Origin: Mycobacterium decipiens
GTDB lineage: Bacteria > Actinomycetota > Actinomycetes > Mycobacteriales > Mycobacteriaceae
Direction of reading: 5' to 3'
DNA: 64,000 nt
Assembly: GCF_963853665.1 (NCBI RefSeq)
Contig: NZ_OY970459.1
Span: 4,030,001 to 4,094,000 of the forward strand
Numbering within the stretch: the first letter of the stretch is position 1; every line of letters begins with the position of its first letter. A program made the translations under genes and the position numbers. The notes under the pieces were generated by a model. That model did no database searches. It saw nothing but the letters and a program-made list of their open reading frames with translations, and was not told the origin of the DNA. This document shows, piece after piece, positions 1 to 8,779 of the stretch.

Positions 1-588
1 AGAAGCTGCGACGAGATAGTGCAGCACATCGCGGATGGAGATCGGATCGACCGCGTTGTCCATCCAGCCCGGAATCGGCATGAGCGGGAACCGGTCTCCG
101 ACGTAGCGCAGCATCTCGAACGACGTCGACCCGGCACCGATTATCATCGCCGCGCCCAGCCACACCAGCTCCGCGCCACCCTCGACCGCCAGGGCCGCGG
201 CCACCTCGGCCCGGCTGGTCAGGTGCTCTGACAGCGCCGGTTCATCCGGCACGAAGCCACCCAGGTAGACGATCCGTCGCACGCCGGCATCGCTGGCCGC
301 GGCTGCCACATTTGCGGCCGCGGCCTGGTCGGCGTCCCGGAAGCCCGGTCGACCAATTCCGTGGACCAGGTAATACATCACCTCGATCGGGCCCGCCGCG
401 TCCAGCGCCGCGCGCGCTGAAGGGTCGGAAGCGTCGAGAATGACGGGTGTGACGTCGTCAAACCAACCTAACCGCTTGAGCCGGGCCAGGTTTCGGGAAG
501 CCGCTACCACCTGGTGGCCGTCCGCTAGCAACGCCGTGACCAGTCGCGAACCCACATAACCGGTGGCACCGGTCACCAAAATCCGCAC
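1..588 (-). CDS. NAD(P)H-binding epimerase/SDR-like protein (partial, runs off the left edge)
   Basis: An open minus-strand frame runs from a GTG at 588 to the window edge (196 codons, no stop). The N-terminus reads RILVTGATGYVGSRLV, an atypical-SDR Rossmann motif (GATGYVG). It continues with a conserved VMYYLVHGIG stretch, then IVYLGGFVP, and LGAAMIIGAGSTSFEMLRY near the window edge. This is the pattern of DUF2867-type NAD(P)H-binding proteins of mycobacteria. The GTG is preferred over a TTG at 597 because a TAGG lies about nine bases upstream. It is divergent from the polyketide synthase gene, with about 280 bp between them. The C-terminal half is outside the window, so no substrate can be proposed. 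Confidence 0.75.
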   Translation of the reverse strand, partial: MRILVTGATGYVGSRLVTALLADGHQVVAASRNLARLKRLGWFDDVTPVILDASDPSARAALDAAGPIEVMYYLVHGIGRPGFRDADQAAAANVAAAASDAGVRRIVYLGGFVPDEPALSEHLTSRAEVAAALAVEGGAELVWLGAAMIIGAGSTSFEMLRYVGDRFPLMPIPGWMDNAVDPISIRDVLHYLVAAS

Positions 589-614
589 AACGTCCAACCT
601 AGCGCGGCGACGAT

Positions 615-706
615 GCGGGCCGTGGAACGGCCCGAGGAGGAGCCACGCAATCAGCACAGCGCGGCGACCCCGAACCTTCCGAGCGGGCCGTGGAACGGCC
701 CGAGGA
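615..706. repeat. Two identical 24-bp direct repeats (615-638, 683-706), each with a hairpin
   Basis: The 24-bp sequence at 615-638 recurs exactly at 683-706, with 68 bp from start to start. Each copy contains a perfect inverted repeat, GGGCCGT-gga-ACGGCCC (7-bp arms, 3-nt loop). Both lie in the spacer between the divergent epimerase and polyketide synthase genes, a natural place for a paired operator. The regulator is unknown. Confidence 0.7.
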
Positions 707-816
707 TGGCGATCCCCGCAACTGCGTGCAGGTCAACGTCCCCAGCCGACACGATCTGAACCCATCCGACGCCGGTAACGTAACTGACAATATGGACGTG
801 ATCACAGGGGGAGATA

Positions 817-852
817 CGGTCTGCCTCGGTGTGCAGACACCGAGGCAGACCG
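817..852. repeat. Perfect 16-bp inverted repeat upstream of the polyketide synthase
   Basis: CGGTCTGCCTCGGTGT at 817-832 is followed by a 4-nt loop (gcag) and its exact reverse complement at 837-852. It ends 17 bp before the preferred GTG start of the polyketide synthase at 870. It could be an mRNA leader hairpin or an operator. There is no T-tract, so it is not a classical terminator. If the ATG at 792 were used instead, this palindrome would be coding, which seems less likely. Confidence 0.65.
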
Positions 853-869
853 CACCAGATAGTCCGGCC

Positions 870-1901
870 GTGGCCGGCTTGGCCGTGAAATTCCCACGAC
901 ACCGGCACACCCAGGACCAGACCATCGGGGCGCTCGCAGAATTCGCCGGCCCGGAGTTTCGGCGGTTCGCCCTCAACAGCGGGGTCCAGGCCCGCCACAC
1001 CGCGCTACCGCTGTCGCGCTACTCGCAGCTGCACGGCTTCACCGAGGCCAACGATGCCTTCGTCGAGGTTGCCCTTGACCTGGGTGAGCGGGCGCTACTG
1101 GCGGCACTGGACGACGCCAAAGTCAAACCGTCGGAGGTGGACATCGTCTTCTCCACGACAGTTACTGGCCTGGCCGTGCCGACGCTGGAAGCGCGACTGG
1201 CGGCGCGAGTGGGGCTGCGCCAGGACGTCAAACGCATTCCCCTATTCGGACTGGGCTGCGTCGCCGGTGCCGCCGGGGTAGCGCGCATGCATGACTACCT
1301 GCGCGCCTTTCCCAACGAGGTAGGGGCGCTGCTGGCGGTCGAACTGTGCTCGTTGACCATCCAGCGCGACGACACTTCGGTGGCCAACCTGGTTGCCACC
1401 AGCCTCTTCGGTGACGGCGCCGCGGTCGTCGTCACCAAGGGAGCCGCCCGGGCCGCTGCGGGTTGCACCGGTCCCCATGTGCTGGCAACCCGCAGCAGAA
1501 TTTATCCCGACACCGAAGAAGTCATGGGCTGGCGGATCGGCAGTGACGGGTTCCGGATCGTCCTGTCCGTCGACGTCGCTACCGTCACCGAGAAGTACCT
1601 CGGCGACGACGTCCGCAGGTTTCTCGCCGACCACGGGCTGGCCCTCGAAGATGTGACGACTTGGATCTGTCACCCCGGGGGGCCCCGCGTGATTGACGCG
1701 GTCGAAAACGTGTTGGATCTGCCCGAACACGCCCTGGACCACACGCGAAACTCACTGCGCGACAACGGCAACCTGTCGTCAGTATCGGTGCTGGATGTGT
1801 TGCGGGCCACCATGGCCGATCCGCCGCCGCCAGGTTCGATCGGGTTGATGATCGCGATGGGGCCGGCGTTTTGTTCGGAACTGGTGCTGCTCAGGTGGTA
1901 G
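870..1901 (+). CDS. Type III polyketide synthase (chalcone/alkylresorcinol synthase family)
   Basis: This 343-residue protein has the length and catalytic triad of type III polyketide synthases. The nucleophile is Cys130 in GLGCVAGA, followed by His268 in ICHPGGP and Asn301 in DNGNLSSVSV. Such enzymes extend an acyl-CoA starter with malonyl-CoA and cyclise the chain. The frame is open upstream, with an ATG at 792. GTG870 is chosen because SrsA-type proteins have only a short N-terminus before the first conserved block and because a perfect palindrome occupies 817-852; no strong ribosome site decides between them. The methyltransferase gene begins 4 bp after the stop and overlaps an oxidoreductase gene, giving the order of the Streptomyces srsABC phenolic-lipid operon. 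An alkylresorcinol or alkylpyrone product is inferred from that context. Confidence 0.85.
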   Translation: MAGLAVKFPRHRHTQDQTIGALAEFAGPEFRRFALNSGVQARHTALPLSRYSQLHGFTEANDAFVEVALDLGERALLAALDDAKVKPSEVDIVFSTTVTGLAVPTLEARLAARVGLRQDVKRIPLFGLGCVAGAAGVARMHDYLRAFPNEVGALLAVELCSLTIQRDDTSVANLVATSLFGDGAAVVVTKGAARAAAGCTGPHVLATRSRIYPDTEEVMGWRIGSDGFRIVLSVDVATVTEKYLGDDVRRFLADHGLALEDVTTWICHPGGPRVIDAVENVLDLPEHALDHTRNSLRDNGNLSSVSVLDVLRATMADPPPPGSIGLMIAMGPAFCSELVLLRW

Positions 1902-1905
1902 GGCC

Positions 1906-2406
1906 GTGTACTACCTGCTGATCCTGGCGGTCGTCTTCGAACGCCTGGCGGAGCTGGTGGTGGCCCAACGCAACGCGCGGTGGTCTTTCGCGCAGGGCGG
2001 CAAAGAGTTTGGCCGCCCTCACTATGCGGTGATGGTTGTCCTCCACACCGCTCTGCTGCTCGGCTGCATCGTCGAACCGTGGGCCCTGCACCGACCTTTC
2101 CTACCTTGGCTGGGCTGGCCGATGCTGGCCGTGCTGGTGGGAAGCCAGGGCCTGCGCTGGTGGTGTGTCAAGTCGCTGGGCAAGCGGTGGAACACTCGGG
2201 TGATCGTGTTGCCGGACGTCGCGTTGGTGCGACGGGGCCCCTACCGGTGGATGCACCATCCGAATTATGTTGCAGTGGTGGCCGAAGGGATCGCGTTGCC
2301 GCTGGTGCACACAGCGTGGCTGACCGCGCTCTGTTTCACCTTGGCCAACGCGATCTTGCTGACGGTCCGTATTCGGGTAGAGAACTCCGTTTTGGGCTAC
2401 GCATGA
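1906..2406 (+). CDS. Isoprenylcysteine carboxyl methyltransferase-like membrane methyltransferase (SrsB-like)
   Basis: This 166-residue integral membrane protein has about four hydrophobic segments and the motif PYRWMHHPNYVAVV, typical of the ICMT/phospholipid methyltransferase fold, followed by a C-terminal RIRVEN segment. It starts at a GTG 4 bp after the synthase stop, and its TGA overlaps the ATG of the next gene, so the three genes are probably cotranscribed. In srsABC-type operons the equivalent protein O-methylates the phenolic lipid made by the synthase, and I infer the same role here. I recall the M. tuberculosis equivalent as Rv1139c. Confidence 0.8.
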   Translation: MYYLLILAVVFERLAELVVAQRNARWSFAQGGKEFGRPHYAVMVVLHTALLLGCIVEPWALHRPFLPWLGWPMLAVLVGSQGLRWWCVKSLGKRWNTRVIVLPDVALVRRGPYRWMHHPNYVAVVAEGIALPLVHTAWLTALCFTLANAILLTVRIRVENSVLGYA

Positions 2407-3419
2407 CGAACTACGACACCGACCTGCTAATCGTCGGAGGCGGCCCAGGCGGCCTCGCCACGGCGTTACACGCACGCGCGCATGGACTTTCGGCGATCGT
2501 GGCCGAGCCTCGCGAGAATCCCATCGACAAGGCGTGCGGCGAGGGCCTGATGCCCGGCGGCCTGGCCGAGCTCACCTCACTCGGCGTGGACCCGGCCGGT
2601 ATGCCGTTTCAGGGGATCGCTTACGTGGACGAACGGCGTCGGGCCGAGGCGCGGTTTCGCACCGGGCCGGGCCGGGGCGTGCGACGCACCACACTGCATG
2701 CGGCCTTGGCGGCACGAGCCAAAGAGCAAGACACTGAATGGATCCGGTCGCGGGTGACCGACATTCAGCAAGACGCACACGGCGTGACTGCCGCCGGCAT
2801 TCGCGCGAAATGGTTGGTGGCAGCCGATGGACTGCATTCGGCGGTCCGGCGCACCGTCGGAATCAAAGCGACCGCCGGAACACCACGACGGTACGGCGTG
2901 CGCTGGCATTTCCGGGTGCCGGTGTGGTCGGAGTTCGTCGAAGTGCATTGGTCCCGTTGGGGTGAGGCCTACGTGACTCCGGTGGAACCCGACCTGGTCG
3001 GCGTCGCGATCCTGTCCCGCCAACGACCCGAACTCGCCTGGTTTCCATGGCTCGCGCACCATCTGCAAGAGGCCAGCCGCGGACATGCCCGCGGCTGCGG
3101 TCCCTTGCGGCAGGTGGTCTCCCGGCGCGTCGCAGGCCGGGTATTGCTGGTCGGCGATGCGGCCGGGTACGAGGACGCCTTGACCGGCGAGGGCATCAGC
3201 CTTGCCGTCAAACAGGCCGGCGCGGTGGTGCGCGCCATCATCGACGACGCACCGACGTCGTATGAGGCTGCGTGGCACCGGATTACCCGCGATTATCGGC
3301 TGCTCACCCGGGGGTTGGTGCTGGCCAGCACACCTCACGCGGCCCGGCGTGCCGTGGTGCCGCTATGCACACACCTGCCTGCGGCATTCCGGTACGGGGT
3401 GAACATCCTGGCGCACTGA
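2403..3419 (+). CDS. FAD-dependent oxidoreductase/hydroxylase (SrsC-like)
   Basis: This 338-residue flavoprotein of the geranylgeranyl reductase / aromatic hydroxylase superfamily has an N-terminal dinucleotide-binding motif, IVGGGPGGLATALHA, a KACGEGLMP segment near residue 42, and the C-terminal FAD motif LLVGDAAGYEDALTGEGI. The ATG overlaps the stop of the methyltransferase gene (ATGA). In srs operons the third gene hydroxylates the resorcinol ring towards a quinone. A reductase role in lipid modification is the alternative. I recall Rv1138c as the M. tuberculosis counterpart. Confidence 0.8.
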   Translation: MTNYDTDLLIVGGGPGGLATALHARAHGLSAIVAEPRENPIDKACGEGLMPGGLAELTSLGVDPAGMPFQGIAYVDERRRAEARFRTGPGRGVRRTTLHAALAARAKEQDTEWIRSRVTDIQQDAHGVTAAGIRAKWLVAADGLHSAVRRTVGIKATAGTPRRYGVRWHFRVPVWSEFVEVHWSRWGEAYVTPVEPDLVGVAILSRQRPELAWFPWLAHHLQEASRGHARGCGPLRQVVSRRVAGRVLLVGDAAGYEDALTGEGISLAVKQAGAVVRAIIDDAPTSYEAAWHRITRDYRLLTRGLVLASTPHAARRAVVPLCTHLPAAFRYGVNILAH

Positions 3420-3507
3420 GATAACCCGGTGTCCCGCGCCCGCAATGCCTCATCGGACAGCGACGGTCGCTGTGCGCCGCCGGGCCCAGCCGAGGTGGCC
3501 CGGCCGT

Positions 3508-4308
3508 TCAGCGTGCCTTCCAGACCGGTTCCCGTTTCTCGGCGAACGCCCGAGGTCCCTCCTTGGCGTCCTCGGATCTCATCAGGGAACCCATCTCGCG
3601 CTGCGTGCGGGCCCAGCCCGCCTCTTCGTCGACGACGACGCCGTCCTCGACGCCGTAGGCAATTCGCTTGCTGGCCTGCACCGACAGCGGCGCGTTGACG
3701 GTCACCCGCGCTGCCAGGGTAAGGGCGGCATCCAGGACCGAGCCCTCCTCGACGACGTAGTTGATCAGGCCCCAGTCCCAGGCTTCGGAGGCGGTGAGCG
3801 GGTCACCGGTCAGCAGCAGCTCCATCGCCACCTTGCGCGGCAGCTGGTTCATGATCCGGAAGACGCCGCCGGCGGCGGCGATCAGCCCGCGTTTGACCTC
3901 GGGCAACCCGAACTTGGCGCGCTCATCGGCCACCACCAGATCGCTGGCGAGCGCCAGCTCGGTGCCGCCGCCGAATGCCGTGCCGTTGACCGCGGCGATG
4001 GTCGGCTTGTCGATGAAATGGTGCACGTAGCCGGCGAAGCCCCATTCGCCGTGATCCGGGTGGTACAGGTTCTCCCGGCGTGCGATGGCCTTGAGGTCGG
4101 CACCGGCGCAAAACGACTTGTCACCGGCGCCGGTGATCACCACGGCCCGCACGTCGGCGTCGTTTTGCGCTTCTTCGAGCGCGTCCCCGACCGCGATGCT
4201 GACCGCACCGTTGACTGCGTTGCGGGCTTCGGGCCGGTTGATCGTAATGACCATGACGTTGCCACGGCGCTCGACAAGTGCCGCCGGCTGGCCATTGGCC
4301 CCTGTCAC
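3508..4308 (-). CDS. Enoyl-CoA hydratase/isomerase (crotonase family)
   Basis: This 266-residue crotonase starts at a GTG that overlaps the thiolase stop (GTGA at 4308-4305). It shows the two oxyanion-hole segments, SFCAGADLKA and NGTAFGGGTELALA, and the GLPEVKRGL block with the catalytic-type glutamate. The fold normally hydrates or isomerises acyl-CoA double bonds. Tight coupling to the upstream thiolase indicates a two-gene beta-oxidation unit. It converges on the FAD oxidoreductase gene across about 90 bp with no obvious terminator hairpin. I recall a syntenic crotonase, Rv1136, in M. tuberculosis. Confidence 0.88.
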   Translation of the reverse strand: MTGANGQPAALVERRGNVMVITINRPEARNAVNGAVSIAVGDALEEAQNDADVRAVVITGAGDKSFCAGADLKAIARRENLYHPDHGEWGFAGYVHHFIDKPTIAAVNGTAFGGGTELALASDLVVADERAKFGLPEVKRGLIAAAGGVFRIMNQLPRKVAMELLLTGDPLTASEAWDWGLINYVVEEGSVLDAALTLAARVTVNAPLSVQASKRIAYGVEDGVVVDEEAGWARTQREMGSLMRSEDAKEGPRAFAEKREPVWKAR

Positions 4309-5453
4309 AGCAACTCCAGGATGGTCGCGTTGGCCTGGCCGCCGCCTTCGCACATCGTCTGTAGGCCATAGCGAATTCCCTTGTCCCGCATGTGGTATAG
4401 CAATGTGGTCATCAACCGTGCCCCCGAGCCGCCGAGTGGGTGGCCAAGCGCGATCGCGCCGCCGTTGGGATTGAGCTTGTCCTCGTCGGCGCCGATGTCA
4501 CCCAGCCAGGCCAGCGGGACCGGCGCGAATGCCTCGTTGACCTCGTACGCACCGATCTGGTCAATGCTCAGCCCGGAGCGTTTCAGCGCCTTCTGCGTAG
4601 CCGGGATGGGCGCGGTCAACATGATCACCGGATTGGCTCCGGCCAACGTCGCGGTGTGCACCTTGGCGATCGGTTTCATCCCCAGCGACTTCGCCTTCTC
4701 GGCGGACATAAACAGCAGAGCCGCCGAGCCATCGGAGATCTGCGACGAGTTGCCGGCGTGGATCACACCGTCGGATTTGAACGCCGGTTTCAGCGATGCC
4801 ATCTTTTCCATCGGGGTGCCGCGGCGGATGCCTTCGTCCTTGAGCACGATATTGCCGTCTTGGTCCTTGATGCCCACGATCTGGTCGTCAAAAGCGCCGG
4901 AATCCTGTGCTGCCGCGGCCTTCTCATGTGACCCAAGGGAGAACTCGTCGAGTGCTGTGCGGTCGAACCCCCACTGCTCGGCGATCATTTCCGCGCCGAT
5001 ACCCTGGTTGGGCACCTTGCGGTCGTAACGCTGCATAAAGGCCTCCGGTAGCGGTCTCCCGCCGCCGGCCAGCGACGAGCCCATGGGCACTCGCGACATC
5101 GATTCCACACCGCCGGCGACGACGACGTCGTAGTGACCGGCCACCACCCCGGCCGCGGCGAAATGCACCGACTGCTGGCTCGACCCACACTGACGGTCGA
5201 CGGTGACTCCCGGGACGGTCTCGGGCCAGCCGGCCGCCAGCAGCGAGGTGCGGGCAATGTCGAGGGCCTGTTCGCCGGCCTGCATCACGCAGCCCCAGAC
5301 GACGTCGTCGACGATCTCGGGGTCGATGCCGGCCCTGTCGACGAGTCCATTGAGTACCTGCGCCGACAGGTCGGCGGGATGCACCCCCGATAGCCCGCCG
5401 TTGCGCTTGCCGATCGGTGAGCGCACTGCCTCGACGATGACGGCTTCAACCAT
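4305..5453 (-). CDS. Acetyl-CoA acetyltransferase (thiolase)
   Basis: This 382-residue thiolase carries the acylation cysteine in DRQCGSSQQSVHF, the NEAFAPVP block, the GGAIALGHPLGGSGAR signature and a C-terminal MCEGGGQANATILE with the second catalytic cysteine. It catalyses thiolytic cleavage or condensation of acyl-CoA units. The ATG at 5453 is chosen because AAGGAG lies 7 bp upstream; the open frame extends further to 5609 but without support. The crotonase gene is translationally coupled downstream. It is syntenic with what I recall as Rv1135A. Confidence 0.9.
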   Translation of the reverse strand: MVEAVIVEAVRSPIGKRNGGLSGVHPADLSAQVLNGLVDRAGIDPEIVDDVVWGCVMQAGEQALDIARTSLLAAGWPETVPGVTVDRQCGSSQQSVHFAAAGVVAGHYDVVVAGGVESMSRVPMGSSLAGGGRPLPEAFMQRYDRKVPNQGIGAEMIAEQWGFDRTALDEFSLGSHEKAAAAQDSGAFDDQIVGIKDQDGNIVLKDEGIRRGTPMEKMASLKPAFKSDGVIHAGNSSQISDGSAALLFMSAEKAKSLGMKPIAKVHTATLAGANPVIMLTAPIPATQKALKRSGLSIDQIGAYEVNEAFAPVPLAWLGDIGADEDKLNPNGGAIALGHPLGGSGARLMTTLLYHMRDKGIRYGLQTMCEGGGQANATILELL

Positions 5454-5717
5454 GGCACATCTCCTTTTGACATGATTTTGGACACAGTTTTCTTTAGTCG
5501 ATTGTTGACCAGTGCGCTCGACGGTGTCGGGGCGGGGGTAGACGGATGTTCGAAACAACGCTTCGTAGGTGTCCCGGCCAGCACAAAGTCGGGCCGTGGA
5601 CCACCCCAACGATTTAGCGGAAATGCTGATGCCGACCTGCGACTGTCATAGTGTTTTGCTGCCAGGGTGCATGAGTTGCCAGGCGATCGACCCAGTGTTG
5701 TCGGCGGGAGGCCCACC

Positions 5718-5792
5718 ATGGTGACTGTCTTCATGCCGGCCGTGGCGGCCGCCACTGCTGTGATGCGGCCTGCTGAGGAAGGGATGGCGTGA
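5718..5792 (+). CDS. 24-codon mini-ORF coupled to the PPE remnant
   Basis: An ATG at 5718 sits 6 bp behind a strong ribosome site (GGGAGG). It opens a 24-codon frame ([15 protein letters not shown]...) whose TGA overlaps the ATG of the PPE remnant (TGATG at 5790-5794). The arrangement looks like translational coupling of a short leader cistron to a PPE gene. I do not recognise the peptide. Confidence 0.4.
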   Translation: MVTVFMPAVAAATAVMRPAEEGMA

Positions 5793-6177
5793 TGAGTTTT
5801 CTGGTGCTGCCTTCGCCAATGCCGGCAACACCAACACCGGTTTCTGGAACTCGGGCGGAACCAACACGGGCTTCGGAAACGACGGCAGCAACAACTTCGG
5901 CTTCGGGAACGGGGGCTCATTCAATATCGGCAGCGGGAACGCCGGCAGCTTGAACCTGGGTGTGGGCAACTCCGCCGGCGGCAACACCGGCAGCTACAAC
6001 TCGGGCTCGTTGAACACGGGCTTCTACAACGCGGGCGACACCAACACGGGATGGGGAAACTCGGGCGATGTCAACACGGGCCTGTACAACTCCGGCGACG
6101 TGAACACCGCTGTCGGCAGCTCGGTCACCCAAGCGGCTATGAACTCGGGCGATAACCAGTCGGGTTTCAATAGCTAG
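5792..6177 (+). pseudogene. PPE-MPTR family gene reduced to its first residues and repeat tail
   Basis: The ATG at 5792 encodes MSFLVLP, the usual opening of many PPE proteins (MSFLVLPPEVNS). About 20 bp later the sequence jumps into an MPTR tail ([15 protein letters not shown]..., [13 protein letters not shown]) lying in another frame (phase of 5803), which runs to a stop at 6177. The whole PPE domain of about 180 residues is missing. An internal out-of-frame deletion near 5810 explains this. The locus is syntenic with what I recall as PPE16 (Rv1135c), which is full length in H37Rv. Confidence 0.8.
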
Positions 6178-6260
6178 ACTCACCGAGGTTCTGGCGGTAG
6201 CTGGCCAACCTTGCCAACCTCAACGCGCTCAGGTGATTTCGGGTGCGGCGTGGCGGAGAT

Positions 6261-7526
6261 TCACACCGGGGCGAACTCGAGGTGCAGTTCGGTTAGTCCC
6301 CGCATCTGCCAGGTCGGTTCGTAGGTGTAGCGACAAGCCCGCGGTGAGCCGTGCTTGGCCTCGAGGATGGAGATGTCTGACGTACGGTCCAGGATGCGGT
6401 TGATCGAAATTCGTCCCTCCGCCCGAGCGAGCGGCGCGCCGGGGCAGGAGTGGTTGCCCCGGCCGAACGCGACGTGCTCGCGAACATTGGCCCGGTCGAT
6501 TCGAAACTCGTTGGGTTGCTCGAATTTACGTGGGTCCCTGTTGCTGGCACCGGGGAGCAGCATTACCGTGCTGCCGGCTGGAATCTGGACGTCACCGATA
6601 GACGTCGATGTGCGCGCCATGCGGAAGTGAGCTTTCACCGGGCTCTCCATGCGGAGTGTCTCTTCGACGAAAGTGGGTATGCGGGTGCGGTCTTCGCGCA
6701 GCAGCCCTTGAAGCTCGGGTCGTTGCGCGATCAACCGCATCGCGAAACTGAGCAACTTCGTGGTGGTTTCCTGTCCGGCCGCGAACAGGAACGTGGCGAG
6801 CCGGACGACGTCGATGACGTCGGGAGTAGAGCCGTCGGGATACTTTGCCCAAGCCAGTTCGGTCAGCACGTCCGCTCGTGGCTCGCGCCTGCGTTCGGTG
6901 ATATGAGCAGTGAACTTTTCATCGAGGTACTCCAGCGGATTGTGCGCGCGCGTCAGCGAATCATCCTCGATCCCGCCCACTACCCTGCCCGAGAATGCGG
7001 CCCGGAACTCTTCATGGTCTGCTGCGGGAACTCCGAGCAGATCGGCGATTACCAACCCAGAAAAGGGCCTGGCGTACTCGTCGAGGAACTCGCACCTTCC
7101 GGTCGACACAAACTCATCAAGTTGCCGGTCGGCCAGCCGCCACATGAAGTCTTCATTCTCCTTGAGCCGCTTGGGGGTCAACAGGCGGCTCAGCAACCCC
7201 CGCGTCCGGATGTGCTCCGGGGGATCTTGGGTGACGATGTGTTCGCTCATGGGGATCTGCGCACGATGCTGCTCGATCAGCGCGCCGATGTCGTCGCCCT
7301 CGGGCACGAACGGCAGACCCGAGAACGGGCCGGCGACCGCCACACACGAGGAGAACGCCGGTTCTCGGTACACCGCAAGGGCTTCCTCGTGGCCCGTTAC
7401 GGCCACCACACCCTGCTCAGGTCGCGACAGCACCGGGCAACGCTCGCGCAGATAGGCGAAGTACGGGTACGGATCGGGGATCAGGGCCGCGTCGGTGAAG
7501 AAGTCGACAGATTCGTAATCGTTCAA
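6261..7526 (-). CDS. Cytochrome P450 (second of a pair)
   Basis: This 421-residue soluble bacterial P450 has I-helix AAGQETTTK with the acidic-Thr pair, K-helix EETLR (ExxR), and the haem-binding loop AFGRGNHSCPGAPLAR with the axial cysteine. It starts at an ATG overlapping the stop of the upstream P450 gene (7526-7523), so the two are coupled. It is the last gene of the minus-strand run beginning near 13439. Substrate and CYP family cannot be assigned from the sequence alone. No ferredoxin gene lies next to it. Confidence 0.93.
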   Translation of the reverse strand: MNDYESVDFFTDAALIPDPYPYFAYLRERCPVLSRPEQGVVAVTGHEEALAVYREPAFSSCVAVAGPFSGLPFVPEGDDIGALIEQHRAQIPMSEHIVTQDPPEHIRTRGLLSRLLTPKRLKENEDFMWRLADRQLDEFVSTGRCEFLDEYARPFSGLVIADLLGVPAADHEEFRAAFSGRVVGGIEDDSLTRAHNPLEYLDEKFTAHITERRREPRADVLTELAWAKYPDGSTPDVIDVVRLATFLFAAGQETTTKLLSFAMRLIAQRPELQGLLREDRTRIPTFVEETLRMESPVKAHFRMARTSTSIGDVQIPAGSTVMLLPGASNRDPRKFEQPNEFRIDRANVREHVAFGRGNHSCPGAPLARAEGRISINRILDRTSDISILEAKHGSPRACRYTYEPTWQMRGLTELHLEFAPV

Positions 7527-8767
7527 CGGGCCTCCCGTGGCAACCTCGGCGCAGCCAAAGAAGCATCGAACAGCACCGGAAGTGACGTTGGCGACCGGAA
7601 AACCTGGCCCCGGATGTGCGGATCGTCACCCTGGGGGTGCAGCCGCAGGTTCGGCAGCCGGTCAAGTAGCAGGTTGAGCGCCACCCGCATCTCCAACCGG
7701 GCCAAATGCATTCCGAGGCAGACATGGACCCCGTGACCGAACCCGATATGCGCTCTAGCCGAACGGAAGATGTCGAAGCGATCCGGATCGGGATAACGGT
7801 CCTCTTGCCGGTTTGCCGCCCCCAGCATCGGCATGACCGAGGAGCCGGCGGGTATGGGCACGCCCGCCAACTCCGTGTCGCGGGTGGCCACCCGGGTGAT
7901 GGTCAGCAGCGGCGGTTCCCATCGCACCGCCTCCTCGATCGCCTGTGGCAGCAGCGAGCGGTCGGCGCGGACCGCGTCGAGTTGATCGGTGTTGCATAGC
8001 AATCCGAACAGCAAGTTTCCCAGCGACCGGTAGGTCGTTTCGACGCCGGCCGGTAGCAGCAGGCGCAGGAACGAGAAGATCTCCTCGTCGGACAGCTGCT
8101 CCCCGTCGATCTCAGCCTGGGCGAGGCCGCTGATCAGATCGTGGCGGGGGGCCGCGCGCCGTGCCGCGACAATTGGCGTGAGATAGTCCTGCAACGCGCG
8201 CGAGGCGACGCGCCCGCGCTCCGGGTTGATGGTGAAACTCAGCAGGGAGATCGACCAGCGCTGGAACTGCGGATAATCCGCACGCGGCAAACCCAGCAGA
8301 CCAGCGATGATCTGGGTCGGATAAGCAAAGGTGAACTCCTTCACCAGATCGGCGCGGCCGCGGACGGCGAACTGGTCGATCAGGTCATTTCCCACCTTCC
8401 GCACCAACTCGCCTTCCCAACGCGCCAACGCCTTCTGCGAGAACGCCTTTGCGACCAGGGACCGGTGTCGGCCATGTTCTGGCTCATCCATCCCGAGCAT
8501 GACGTGGCGGCCCAGCACGTCACCGAACGCGTCGATGATGATTGCCGACGAGAACGTCTCGTTGTCGCGCAGCAGCTGCGCGACCTCTTCATGTCGATAG
8601 ACGATGAAGACCGGTTTGGACTCGGCGTGCGGCATGCTCGACATGTCGATGCGCTGCACCGGTTCCTCGCGTCGCAATCGGGCCAGTTCGGTGTAGGGAT
8701 CGCGGACGTCGCCGGAGACCACGTCGTCGAAGGACCCGAAAGCCTCGAGGTCGTCGAACAGTTGCAC
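7523..8767 (-). CDS. Cytochrome P450 (first of a pair)
   Basis: This 414-residue P450 has I-helix LLPAGVETTYRSL, K-helix EEAVRWEPP, a conserved NRQEDRYPDPDRFD meander and the haem loop GFGHGVHVCLGMHLAR. It differs clearly from its downstream neighbour, so the pair are distinct paralogues rather than a recent duplication. It begins 12 bp after the aldehyde dehydrogenase stop. Two P450s, an aldehyde dehydrogenase and SDRs in one run suggest sequential oxidation of a hydrophobic alcohol or terpenoid-like substrate; that role is inferred. Confidence 0.93.
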   Translation of the reverse strand: MQLFDDLEAFGSFDDVVSGDVRDPYTELARLRREEPVQRIDMSSMPHAESKPVFIVYRHEEVAQLLRDNETFSSAIIIDAFGDVLGRHVMLGMDEPEHGRHRSLVAKAFSQKALARWEGELVRKVGNDLIDQFAVRGRADLVKEFTFAYPTQIIAGLLGLPRADYPQFQRWSISLLSFTINPERGRVASRALQDYLTPIVAARRAAPRHDLISGLAQAEIDGEQLSDEEIFSFLRLLLPAGVETTYRSLGNLLFGLLCNTDQLDAVRADRSLLPQAIEEAVRWEPPLLTITRVATRDTELAGVPIPAGSSVMPMLGAANRQEDRYPDPDRFDIFRSARAHIGFGHGVHVCLGMHLARLEMRVALNLLLDRLPNLRLHPQGDDPHIRGQVFRSPTSLPVLFDASLAAPRLPREAR

Positions 8768-8779
8768 TCCCGGTCTCCT

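Noticed and set aside
3445..4371. 308-codon plus-strand open frame
   Set aside because: It is the mirror of the crotonase gene and has no motif.
5764..6177. PPE tail as an expressed stand-alone protein
   Set aside because: The tail frame has no start codon with a ribosome site before the repeats; the good start at 5792 is in another frame.
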